Assembly (NCBI GenBank): GCA_037892935.1
Contig: JAYXKI010000019.1
Location: 248,001 to 312,000, forward strand
Source: Phlebopus portentosus
Taxonomy: Eukaryota; Basidiomycota; Agaricomycetes; Boletales; Boletinellaceae
Direction: 5' to 3'
Length of the DNA stretch: 64,000 nucleotides
Shown piece by piece: positions 21,646-32,001 of this stretch. The notes beneath the pieces are model-generated. The model had not been told where the DNA came from, did no database searches, and saw only the letters and a list, made by a program, of their open reading frames with translations. The number at the start of each line of letters is the position of its first letter. The first letter of the stretch is position 1. Position numbers and translations under genes: made by a program.

Positions 21646-23071
21646 CTAGTAAGTCGAGCCGATGGGTCCGTACTTGATGTTTGAGAAGACTACCTGCGCG
21701 TTCGGAGACTGTGACTCAACATCCTCAGGAACACCCGAAGAAGTCGAGCAGTTGCCGCGCGCGATACCAGGCTGGCTTGGATCAGCGTCGGTCGGATAGT
21801 TGCTATCGAGCCAGAGCATCTGCGCTGCATGGTCGTCCCAGACACTCATGACGAGAACGACGCCCCGGTCAAGAGACTCGCCCATGACTTGCAACCCACC
21901 CAAGTTCGCGAAGCTGTTGGTGTCACCAAAGATGATCTTCTGGTCGTGGCAGAAGTCGTCCGAGATTGAGTCGTAGTCGTCTAGGCACGGGATGTTCGTT
22001 TTCGAGTTTGCGATTACCTCGCCGTTCTGGACGTACAAGCGACGAATTTCTGTGAGGTCACCAGAGGTTGTATTGTCGGCGGTCAGGAATTGCGTTACGA
22101 CGGTGATCTTCTGATTCGTGTCAACGGTCAACCCAGGTCCGAGGAAAGACTTGTCGCCCATTCGGAACGAATTGAAATCGCAGCCATCCTTATCGCAGAT
22201 GCCATCGTACCTGTGGTCTGGAGAGTCACCACACGCGACGGGATCCTCGCAGCGAACCTGTCCAGTAATGCTGCAAGTATGAGGAGTATACGCGGCCGCC
22301 ATCGAATTCGCTTCCCAAACGTCCATTTCAACGCAGCAGGAACCATAGCTACCGGTACCGGAGTTAGGGTCACTGTCCGAACCTGACCAGTCAAGGATGT
22401 TCGCCTTCAAAATTATGTTAGATACGAATCAACGCGAGTTTTTACAGACAGGAGTTTACCTCGCCATTGATGAATTTAATATCATGAGGGCATTGGGTGT
22501 CGCAGTATCCAGTTCCATATTTGGCGCCGGCCTTGTTGGTGCTGAATCGCGACGATCCTCCGTCCGCATCCATTTCCACGAAGTAGAGTGCACCATTGAG
22601 GCCACAAGGCAGCTGGGACATATCGACGTCAAAAGTAAATTCCTGATTCTTGAGCTTGAAGATCTGGTATGTGCTCTCGTCCTCCATAAGATAGACACGC
22701 GAGCCGACGTTTTTCTGTTGCGACTGCGTGACAAATTTGAGCGTGAGGGCATTGCTGGAGGTCGTAATACCGTAAGTGCCAGAGTAGTCCGCACCCTCCA
22801 AAGCGCAGTTGTTGGCACAAGTGACGGGATCAGGGCAAAGAGTGGTATCCCATGTGTTGCCAGTGTAGCAGTTAGTGTACCCCTCGGTGGTATGTAACCA
22901 GCGCCAGTTCGAGTCCAGTACGACGGACCTTTGGAGTGCCGTACAGCTACCACTAGCGCTGCATTCTTGGACGGAAAGCGGAGGATGAGTCTCGGTCTGA
23001 AGAGTGCCGACTTGCTGACCGCGAACGACAGCACAAAGGACGAAAGCTAGGAGAACTACACAGCGAAACAT
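21646..23071 (-). CDS. Secreted GH7 cellulase, cellobiohydrolase type, without CBM (gene 1)
   Basis: Retaining glycoside hydrolase that releases cellobiose from cellulose chain ends. Start ATG 23069-23071 with leader [20 protein letters not shown], then [13 protein letters not shown] typical of GH7. Catalytic motif [13 protein letters not shown] gives the ExDxxE nucleophile/acid set. Other family marks are [47 protein letters not shown] and [19 protein letters not shown]. One 55-nt intron (22405-22459) interrupts just after the FINGE codons. The spliced product is 456 residues and ends at [11 protein letters not shown], so no linker or CBM1 follows. Its paralogue at 28123 has the same length and the same intron position. 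A TATA-like box sits about 55 bases upstream. A reducing-end cellobiohydrolase is most likely; endoglucanase activity cannot be excluded by eye. Confidence 0.96.
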
Positions 23072-23124
23072 GTCAAATAAAAACTTGAAGACAAGTTGAT
23101 GAGAAATCGTACCGTCTTCAGAGC

Positions 23125-23131
23125 TTATATA
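23125..23131 (-). promoter_or_regulatory. TATA-like box of GH7 gene 1
   Basis: TATATAA on the minus strand, about 55 bases upstream of the GH7 start codon. The paralogue at 28123 has the same element at 28038, though about 80 bases upstream. Confidence 0.5.
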
Positions 23132-24662
23132 CGACAGGCATTTGGAGAAACATCTGCAAGGCAGCAAGGTCCTTTCGCCTCGTCCCTACAATTCTGCGGC
23201 CCTCTTGAAACCTCGGAGTATTTCGTCTGGTCATGTTATGTGAACCGAGAACTACCCCTTGTTGTAGATGCGGAAAGCCGCGTACAAAATTAGCAGAAGT
23301 GAAATAGCACGGACGATCTTGAATGGCCTTTGCAGATCGGTTTAATGCCCTCACTGAGCATGCAGTTTTCTTCGGAGGTAGTAGATGTCGTGTCAGGGGC
23401 TGCCAGGCGCTTCCGTTCTGGACTCGGAGAAGAAGGATACTTACATTAAGCACCGAGCTTCCATCGAAGTTCGCCGGAGTGGACATATGACGCCTGTCTC
23501 GACCGAGGCCGATGCTGGCCGATGGTAATTTTCCGACTTAATGATTTTATGATTCACACTTGACCCTGTTTGTGAGACATTTCTGGAAAGACCAGGCAAT
23601 TAATAAGCATCCACTAATGATGATTTGAACTTTGAGCATGCATTTGCGACAGTCATTGCCGATCTCCTGATAAACGCACAACTCGTCAGTAATCTTGATT
23701 ATTCTTCGGGACTCAAGACGACAGGTTCTGGAGAATACTCACTTTCATGTTTATCAGAATAATATGCCTTTCGGATCATATGAAGTCAAGCAGACTCAGT
23801 AATCCATCCATCGGACAGGTGTGCCTGTTGACACTGGCGAGGATGCTGCGACGGAGAAACGAGAACGAAGACGACGGGACAATGTTCATCTTGGTCCGTT
23901 ATTCAAGCTCGATGTTACTCGAGATAAAGCCGTCCACTGGAAATGAAAAGGCCCTTCAATGTGTGTCGGATGATGAGCTATCAGCTTGCAGCCGAGAAAT
24001 CAACATGTGGTGGAGTGTCCAAAATTGGTGTTTCGGCGGGAAGTCCGATGCACAGGTAGGATATCGAGGTGGATCCGGAATATACGCGTATTTGCGTCTT
24101 TCAGAAGAAATCTTTGCCGAAAGCGTCGCAGAATCCTTAATGCTGAATGAAGTAAGTGGCAAGGCGCAGGGCAATGGAACAGGATTCAGCACGTGATGCC
24201 GACGCGCGATTTTTCAAGCTCCGACATAACCCAAGAAACCAAACATGAAAGACAATCACTAGAAAGAACTTTTGTTAAGTTCAGATTCCCTTCGTACAGA
24301 ATGAAAGAAGTTTGCAAATTATGATGTATAAGGGATCGAAATTACGCAAGTTCTCATGTGTTGGAAGAATACAGGAAAATAATTGATTTGTCTGGGGATA
24401 CAACCGGAGCATTCCGAACATGCGCAAATTGTATGACGAAAGTTTACCAAGTCAATTGTTCGACGTAATTTGCGGTCCTCTTTCATTTCCAAGATCTTCT
24501 CGCAAGATCGAGTAGACCTCACTGCAATCAGACGAGAGGTCTGCACGTGCTCGTCGTTCCCATGGGTTCGAGTTGATCAATAAAATGGACGCAGACGAAG
24601 AAACTTGAACGAACAAAGGAGGATAATGAAAAAAGAACAGTAGAACTACGAAGAATACATAA
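23132..24662. other. Intergenic between GH7 gene 1 and SEC13
   Basis: No gene could be supported. A 149-codon plus-strand ORF at 23747-24196 has no recognisable motif or splice context. The part nearest 23071 is the GH7 promoter side; the part nearest 24663 is the SEC13 3' flank. Confidence 0.4.
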
Positions 24663-25992
24663 TCAGCTTGCTAACTCGTTCACGCACTCCCAGGTGCCCT
24701 TCAGGTTCTCCTTCCAGAGAGTAACTTTTCCATCTCCACAGCTCACGGCCAAAATATTCCCAGCTAAGCTCCACGACACTCGCCAAACGACATCCGGGAA
24801 CTTGCCCGGCTGCGCAGGTGGTGCTGGCCCGCCTGCTGGTGTAGTGGAAACAACACTAGTAACAGTCGACGGGTCAAGTGCCGTCTTTTGCCACTGAGCG
24901 TTCGGACCGTCCTTCGTCCATATCAAAACTGTTCGATCCTGAGAAGCTGTTGCAATGTAGCTGCGCGGAAGACCGATATTCGGCGCCCAGGCCACGTCGC
25001 GCACCCAGTCGGTGTGTCCTGCAAGCACACCCTCCTCCACCCACGATTGTGTTGTCGGGTTATAGTTCCAGATGCGCACAACGTTGTCGCATCCAGCGCT
25101 TGCGAAACGCTTTGTAAGGGGTACGGCTGGATCAGGTTGCCCACCGCTCGTGTTGGGTGCTTGTTGTGTGGGAGGAGCGGGGCTAATGAGTGACCCTGGT
25201 AGCACGGCGGGAGCCCATGACACAGCATTGCAACCGATAGCATGCCCGTTGAAGATGTCGGCATCCCAAGAACCGTCATCTATATCTGCGTAAGAAATAG
25301 TAGATAGTCACAAGTTGCGGCTGCACGTACTTTTGAATGTCAGAACTGAAAGCTTTCCGTCCGACGATGCACAAGCAAGGATGGCACCTAATTCATGCGG
25401 AGCCCACGAGATTGAGTTCACTAAACGAACTTATCAGAAAATCTCATATGTTTGCCAAAACGTAAAGTTGCTCACCAGAAGCACTGTGCAAATTGTGTTC
25501 CTTAATCTTCAACCACGTCCCTGAAGTACTCCCCTGTTGCTGCTGCTCCTTCCAAATCAGCACCTTTCCATCGTACGAACATGACGCGAGGATATGTCCA
25601 TATTTCGGATGAGCCCATGCAACCTGCCACACAGGTCCTGTGTGTCTGCATCCAGCAAGTTTTGAGTAACAGACAAGATTAAGATGCAGTTCGAACACAC
25701 CCTTTAAGGACCTGGCCACCAGAAGTTTTTTGGGTGTCTCCATCAATGACATCAAAGACTTTGACAGTCCTATCTGACGAGCACGTCGCCAGCCTTTTCC
25801 CGTAGTAATCAAGTTGTGCATCGTGCTAAAAGAGCTTGTCAAGAAACAGGTTCGTGGCCTGTAGCAGCGCCAGATGCTCACGATCATATCCTCATGATGG
25901 GTTTCAATGGGTATAGACTCTGAAGCCGTTGAAGCAGCCTAGGACGAGCATGAGCATTCGAAATGAGCTAGATACCATCAGACACTTACCAT
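24663..25992 (-). CDS. SEC13: COPII coat / nuclear pore WD-repeat protein Sec13
   Basis: Beta-propeller subunit shared by the COPII outer coat (with Sec31) and the Y-complex of the nuclear pore. Exons 25990-25992, 25882-25938, 25701-25825, 25476-25645, 25331-25420 and 24663-25285 join to 1068 nt, exactly 355 codons plus stop. The product begins [20 protein letters not shown] and [20 protein letters not shown], continues [54 protein letters not shown] and [14 protein letters not shown], and ends ECVNELAS. These are the Sec13 WD repeats in the family's order and usual length, with a short Pro-rich insertion ([12 protein letters not shown]). Unusually, the first exon is only the ATG, followed at once by a GTAAGT donor. 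An essential single-copy gene, useful as a syntenic anchor between the cellulase genes. Confidence 0.97.
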
Positions 25993-26577
25993 GACGAAAG
26001 TGGAAGAAACCAGTAAATGACACGTTACAAGATCCACCTAATTGTGGTGATTGTAATCGTGAGAACGGAAAGTAACGTGATATTCATGAAGCACATTTTT
26101 ATTACGTAACGTATCTTTTCGTTCAGTCCTTTTGCTTTGTACCTTGATCGCCCAGTCCGTCCGCAGATTCGTCCTCATCTTCGGCTGAAGCTCGGTTGGT
26201 CTTCTAAGTCCATAAACTTCTCTGTAAATCCATGTCAGGCACCGCGGAATATTTTCTCGGATGCAACGATTATTCCCTTGTCATTCCTTCCGACTTCGTC
26301 ACATTGACCTTCAAATTGTATGGTGCGTGCCCTGCATGCTGGCAAACTGGTCTGTTTGGGACGGCAGCTGGTCCGTACAGTTCTACCGTTCTATTCCGGC
26401 GTAAAGTAAACCTCTGGGAGCTCTTAGCTGTGCTTTGTGGGTGAAGATCTATGATCACGAACATGGGCTAGGCGCATTGGTGGATGATATATAAGGTCCA
26501 GACCGGCTTTGAGAGTGTATCAAGTTGCACATTCGTTCTGGCAAAACAGAAAACATCTTGACTCTGTACTTGGGACG
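25993..26577. other. Bidirectional spacer between SEC13 and the CBM1 gene
   Basis: No gene seen. It should hold the SEC13 promoter on the left and the CBM1-gene promoter on the right; a TATA-like element for the latter is listed separately. Confidence 0.4.
26487..26494 (+). promoter_or_regulatory. TATA-like box of the CBM1 gene
   Basis: ATATATAA on the plus strand about 85-90 bases upstream of the ATG at 26578. Confidence 0.45.
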
Positions 26578-27109
26578 ATGCTGAGAACTGGCTTACTCGC
26601 CTTTGCTGTGCTCTCGTCTGCTCTGACCGCGACAGCGCAGCAGTCTGTATGGGGACAATGTACGTTTTTCAATCTGTACTTGACGACTTCAAAGCTTCTG
26701 ACTGTTCTTTCGGTTCAACATCAAGGCGGAGGTATTGGCTGGACTGGACCTACTACTTGCGTTTCTGGGTAAGCTCTACTCATTCGTAAACTCTGGACTC
26801 ATCAGAGAACTAACGGATAACCAGCTCGACCTGCGTAAGGCAAAACGACTGTAAGCTCTAAGTACACTCCAGCGTATGGTATGAATCTATATCTATTTCC
26901 CTAAGATTACTACCAGTGCCTTCCCGGAGCTGCTACTACTACAACATCTAACCTTCCGTCTACAACGCCAACAACGACGACGACAGGTCCTTCCCCTCCT
27001 AGTACGACTACGACAGCCCCTGATCTAGCCAGACGGTACGTTTTTTGTTCTTATTTATGACTCTCCGTTTATCAGGCATCACTTCAGTGCCCGTCGCTGC
27101 GCCGCATGA
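26578..27109 (+). CDS. Secreted CBM1 protein lacking a catalytic domain
   Basis: Signal peptide MLRTGLLAFAVLSSALTATA, then a complete fungal cellulose-binding module assembled over four exons: QQSVWGQ-C, GGIGWTGPTTCVSG, STCVRQND, YYYQCLPG. It carries the conserved Cys and aromatic residues that bind cellulose. Introns fit at 26660-26725, 26769-26824 and 26851-26905. A Thr/Ser/Pro linker (TTTTTGPSPPSTTTTAPD) follows, and normally a GH or AA domain would come next. Here the only splice continuation (donor at 27036, acceptor near 27075 or 27087) ends within about ten codons (RRCAA-stop at 27107-27109). The gene is therefore a truncated cellulase or a stand-alone CBM1 protein of about 110 residues. 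It lies between two GH7 genes that themselves lack CBMs. Confidence 0.75.
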
Positions 27110-28122
27110 AGCATTAGCGGCCATTCAAGAACGTAAATGCATGCTGGGAGATTCGGAATACATACATGCGACGTGCGCTGAATTAAATATTCCAGTAGCC
27201 ACATACATTGTGAATTTTATTTCAGCTTTCTTCTCGGGAACAAGGTCATGTTAATGTTGTCAGAGACGTGAATTTCATGAAGGATGACGGAAAATGCTTT
27301 CGTTGCTTTCCAACCGCAACTGCCGGAATGGATACTGAGCTCGAAACTAGTGAAATCTGTACGGTACGCAGTTATACGCCAAGGCTTCGCGTTGGACATC
27401 AAAAACGAGAAGCCTAAGATCGATGTCACGTTCCAACAAATGAGATGCAAATGGTCAAAGTTTCTCGCTCAGTTTGTACCAGGCTAGTATAGTAGAAGAG
27501 ACCTCACGAGATCAAGCCTATTTCGTAGCCATATTGCTTTGTCTATCATTCACCGCTGAAACGGTTGAGGACGAACCACGACGGGACATAGGCGCGGTCC
27601 AGCTGGGAATTCAACACTTTAGCTGAGACGTCATGTGATTGAATCGGAGTTTCAAAGGGGACGCGTTCAGATCACGCGTCGTCAACTTGTCTTTTCTAAA
27701 CCACGATGGAGGCACTGCAGTAAGGACCTATCCTCAATCCGTCTCGGGATTTGTTCCGCGCTCCCTCACAGCCTTACATGGGATATTGCCTCCGGGCAGT
27801 ATCGTTCATATAGCCATGGCATCAGATCGGTCCTCAGAAGCAGCCAAGACATTCTGGTTATATATGTTTTGCGGAAAATCCTATCAAATATTGACGGGAC
27901 AAGATATGATGTCCGGATAGTCTTCGGAATACAAGCCATACATATGATCAGGTAAAATATTCCGAAACTCATAAGATATTTGCGTATTGACGAGACGAAG
28001 GCTTTTCGCGAGTCGCAGATGTTTTTCCGGTCTCTGGTATATAAGAATGCAGAGGACCTAGGCTATAAACCATCGACCTGGAGTACAAGCTTAACACTTC
28101 TCTCAGTAAGAAAAAAATAAAC
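27110..28122. other. Intergenic upstream of GH7 gene 2
   Basis: No catalytic-domain remnant was recognised downstream of the CBM1 linker. Around 27647-27700 a segment resembles 29742-29795 on the other side of GH7 gene 2. TATATAA at 28038-28044 belongs to the GH7 promoter. Confidence 0.4.
28038..28044 (+). promoter_or_regulatory. TATA-like box of GH7 gene 2
   Basis: TATATAA about 80 bases upstream of the ATG at 28123, in the context ctggtatataagaatg. Confidence 0.5.
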
Positions 28123-29547
28123 ATGCTCCGCCGCTCTGTTCTTCTCGCTTTCACTCTCTGCGCCGTCGTTCGTGGCCAACAAGTTGGTACGGTAACGGCG
28201 GAGTCGCATCCTGCCCTCTCGGTTCAGGAATGTACCTCGAGTGGCTCCTGTACTACGCAGCAAAAGTCGATTGTCCTTGACTCGAACTGGCGCTGGCTGC
28301 ATGACGTTGACGGTTACACGAATTGCTACACGGGCAATACATGGGATACGAGCCTCTGCCCTGACCCCACTACTTGCGCGACCAACTGTGCTCTCGAGGG
28401 TGCGGACTACTCCGGCACTTACGGTATCACAACCTCGGGTGATGCTCTCACGCTCAAATTCGTCACGCAGTCTCAGCAGAAGAATATCGGATCGCGTGTC
28501 TATCTGTTGGATGACGATAGCACATACAAGGTTTTCAACCTGAAGAATCAGGAGTTCACCTTTGATGTCGATATGTCCCAGCTTCCTTGCGGCATCAATG
28601 GTGCGCTCTACTTCGTGGAAATGGACGCAGACGGTGGGTTGTCGCGATTCAGTACCAACCTGGCTGGTGCGAAGTACGGCACAGGATACTGTGATACGCA
28701 GTGTCCACATGATATCAAATTCATCAATGGAGAGGTAAAGTACTTCCGTTGAAACTCATGCTGGTTCGAATCTGACATAACTTTGAAGGCTAACGTCCTT
28801 GACTGGACACCTTCGGACAACGACTCTAATGCCGGTACTGGTCGCTATGGCGCCTGCTGCATCGAGATGGACGTTTGGGAAGCTAACTCAATGGCGGCGG
28901 CCTATACCCCTCATACTTGCAGCGTCTCCGGCCAAGTTCGCTGCGAGGACGCCGTCGAATGCGGTGATTCTCCAGACCACAGGTACGAGGGTATTTGCGA
29001 CAAGGACGGTTGCGACTTCAACTCGTTCCGCATGGGCGACAAGTCATTCCTTGGTCCGGGTTTGACGGTAGATACGAGCCAGACGATCACTGTCGTAACG
29101 CAATTCTTGACTGCGGACAACACGACCTCGGGTCAACTTTCGGAGATACGCCGATTGTACGTCCAAAATGGGCAGGTAATCCAGAACTCGAAGACGAATA
29201 TCGCTGGTCTGGATCCGTACGACTCGATCACCGACCAGTTCTGCACCGATCAGAAGGAAGTCTTCGGCGACACGAATAGCTTCTCGAGTTTAGGAGGCTT
29301 GCAGGTTATGGGAGAGTCGCTCGACCGGGGTGTTGTCCTTGTTATGAGCATCTGGGACGACCATACTGCGAACATGCTTTGGCTCGATAGTAACTATCCG
29401 ACCGACGCTGATCCCAGCCAGCCTGGTGTCGCGCGTGGTAACTGCTCGACGTCTTCGGGTGTTCCTGAGGATGTTGAGTCCCAGTCTCCGAACTCACAGG
29501 TCGTCTTCTCGAACATCAAGTACGGACCTATTGGGTCGACCTTCTGA
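28123..29547 (+). CDS. Secreted GH7 cellulase, cellobiohydrolase type, without CBM (gene 2)
   Basis: Close paralogue of the gene at 21646-23071. Leader [20 protein letters not shown], then [13 protein letters not shown]; catalytic block [20 protein letters not shown]; also [35 protein letters not shown] and [20 protein letters not shown]; end [11 protein letters not shown]. One 54-nt intron (28735-28788) lies at exactly the same codon boundary as in gene 1, and the spliced product is again 456 residues with no linker or CBM. The two genes point away from each other with SEC13 and the CBM1 gene between, so they arose by an inverted duplication or a duplication followed by inversion. Secreted processive cellulase on crystalline cellulose is the likely role. 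Confidence 0.96.
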
Positions 29548-29911
29548 TTATGATTATGTTGGCAGTTTTTTCAACTCATATTTCCGCGATGGGACCGGTG
29601 AAGAAATGAATCCGAAATCGCTTGATTAAATGCATTTCTACATCAAGTATTGTGCAGATGTTATAAATATATAAATGGCAACAAACCGTGTTTATCATCA
29701 TCATCGGTGTCGTAAAAAAGAATTTGATTATGTGATTGTTTCGGAGTTTAAACTTGGACGTGTTGGGATCACGCGTCTCCACTTTGTCTTTCCTTTCAGA
29801 CGATCCTATCCTCCAATGACGTAGCCATCATAAGCCAGCATCCGCACTCAAAACCAGAAACGATGCCCGACGCTCCTTCGCCTTTGACTTTCATCTTCAA
29901 CAGCAACCACA
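29548..29911. other. Intergenic downstream of GH7 gene 2
   Basis: 3' flank of the GH7 gene. It includes the degenerate partner (29742-29795) of a segment at 27647-27700. No gene seen. Confidence 0.4.
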
Positions 29912-30525
29912 ATGTCGGCGCGCGCAGGAAACAACAGACAATCCGGTGACCTTCCGCCGAAGAGGCAGGGTAGGGCCGTCCGACATGATGTCTCAAAGCC
30001 TTTGCAGAACGTCAGTCTGTCACGCGTCGTGCACCTGCTCACCATGTTCGCCGTGCTTTTTGCTGCGTTTTACGCGTATCGAATCGTTCAGTGGAAGGCT
30101 GAGGTCGGCGGATGGTGGAATCTCGCTATGGGTAAGCGACCGCCTCAAATGAACGTTCAGACGGACGCAAATACGGGCTCTGCTCCGCGTGCGAACAGTG
30201 GGATGAAACAGGACGTTGCGCTAGAGAGTCACATCCATGGGATAGCAGCTATACTTTGAATGCAGCCGACGGACGTTGCATCTGCGCTGCACGATGTCGT
30301 ACATCAACACGTTGCGCCGAAGACCATATCTTCACTCTCCTCATCAATTTCCAAAACCGCGTCTGCCTCCGGGTCTTCCGCTCCTGCGGCGAGTGTTCTT
30401 TTCGACAGCTCGGGGCTACCGCGGACGCGGCTTCCAATTCAGATGGTATAAAAGACAAGGCTGGTACGATGGCGAAAGCGGTAGAGGCAATTGTTGGATT
30501 TGACGAGCCGGTCATGGCGGATTAG
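29912..30525 (+). CDS. Small single-pass membrane protein candidate, structure uncertain
   Basis: From ATG 29912 the frame encodes a basic N-terminus (MSARAGNNRQSGDLPPKRQG), then one hydrophobic helix (VVHLLTMFAVLFAAFYAYRI) followed by a Trp-containing segment VQWKAEVGGWWNLAMGKRPP. This frame reaches TGA at 30257-30259. Protein-like sequence continues in the same frame (DVASALHDVVHQHVAPKTIS, then a Ser/Ala-rich part) and finally in another frame (DGIKDKAGTMAKAVEAIVGF to a stop at 30525). Either one or two short introns were missed or the 3' half carries lesions. A donor-like GTAAGC occurs at 30132 and an acceptor-like TGCAG near 30265. A mitochondrial or ER membrane protein is possible; the family is not recognised. 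Confidence 0.4.
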
Positions 30526-32001
30526 TAATCTCGTATAGATGGGCGTCAATGTTGAGCCCGAGTTTATCGAATGAAAGCTACCAGTAAGTTTTCGTCCTCT
30601 GCGTTGAATCCCATCGTCTATTTATTAAGTCCGCTATGCATGCATTGATACTCGGTTCCAGATACCCGCACCTGACCCTCACTTGGACATTGAATCATTC
30701 ATGATGTACTCGCGTGCCTCGATTTTCAGAATATTAATCGCTATTCCCGTTATGCCGTCTACGTGTTCATGCAGAATGAGAATGATCGACAAATCGTAGC
30801 AACGTGATTTGCGAAAGCGGACCGACTTGCAGTCCCAATCACCGACACAAGCAATCAGAATCAGGAACTATCCGTAGGTGTCTTGGGAAATTACGTACAC
30901 TCTTTTCATGCTCATGGAAGTCTTGGCCATATTGTCAATACTTATATCTACTTTCTTTGCCATTCTACATGAAGCACTTACAAGCTTCAGAATCAGCGGT
31001 TAGGAGATTAATATTTCTGGTGGGACGTGACTTCCATTATATCGATGACGGTTTGGCCACGACTGTGAGGTGCATGAATTTCCCAAAACGAATTCTATAA
31101 TTACGGATATCTTGCGATCTAGTCGGCTCTGGCTCCTTCTCACAGTCAGACTTATACGTACGTTTCACATTTCTGTATGCAAGGGCACACTATTCACTTG
31201 TTGTGCAGATTGTCATATCGCAGAAGAAATCCGTGTCCTTGACAAGGTCAGTACAGCGTAGCCTGGTTATATGCAGCGAGTGTCCGCCTAGGTAGTCCGC
31301 ATAAATTACATGACTTGAGGGGTTAGCATGCAACCGGATGTTGACTGGCTTCTCTTCGAGAGCTCCGGACGTATTTTGGGCCTGCTAAATCATATCTGCA
31401 AACCGTCGGTTTTCAGAATTAGACACGCCAAGCTCGACAGACCTCGGTTTGTCCACAGCATTCTGCCATTTCGATACATCGCGACTTCTGCAGAAAGTTT
31501 GTCGGATTATTATCATTCCAGTCGTATCTTGTGACCTTGCTTCTTTCATATTTTGCTCGTTACAGTGGCAAACAAATTTAATCAGAACGCTGTCAAGCAG
31601 ATTAATATTCGCACGATGAGTTCAGCGATCCGTCGCTCCGGTATACCGACCTCTGTTCTAGACCATTTCCTCGTATATGTCGTCGGAATAATCCTCCTCA
31701 TATTCACTTTGCCAAGGTGTGATGCCAAGCGATATTCGGCAACATGCAATTGATCATCGCTCCACTCTGCGCAACTGTTTATAAAGTTTCGGAATCGAAA
31801 ATTACTTCAGGGCGAGGTAAATCCGTTTGCGATTCATCGGGGCCGTGTTGTCGCATCATATAAATTTCTCGTCATGTCAGGACTGTTAGAAGTCAGAGGG
31901 TACAAGTCTTCCGCCGCCGACTAATATTTGTGACAAATCTACTTTCTAGGAAAACGTCCCCAATTGATTTTGAGTTTCTGCGAGAGACGCACTAAACAGA
32001 G
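30526..32001. other. Intergenic, no gene recognised
   Basis: Only short ORFs without motifs. This is the 5' flank of the GH28 pseudogene; it shows no obvious inverted similarity to the 5' flank of the intact GH28 gene (35864-36600). Confidence 0.4.

Noticed and set aside
23747..24196. 149-codon plus-strand ORF between GH7 gene 1 and SEC13
   Set aside because: No recognisable domain, no conserved splice context and no paralogue in the window; it could be real but cannot be supported.
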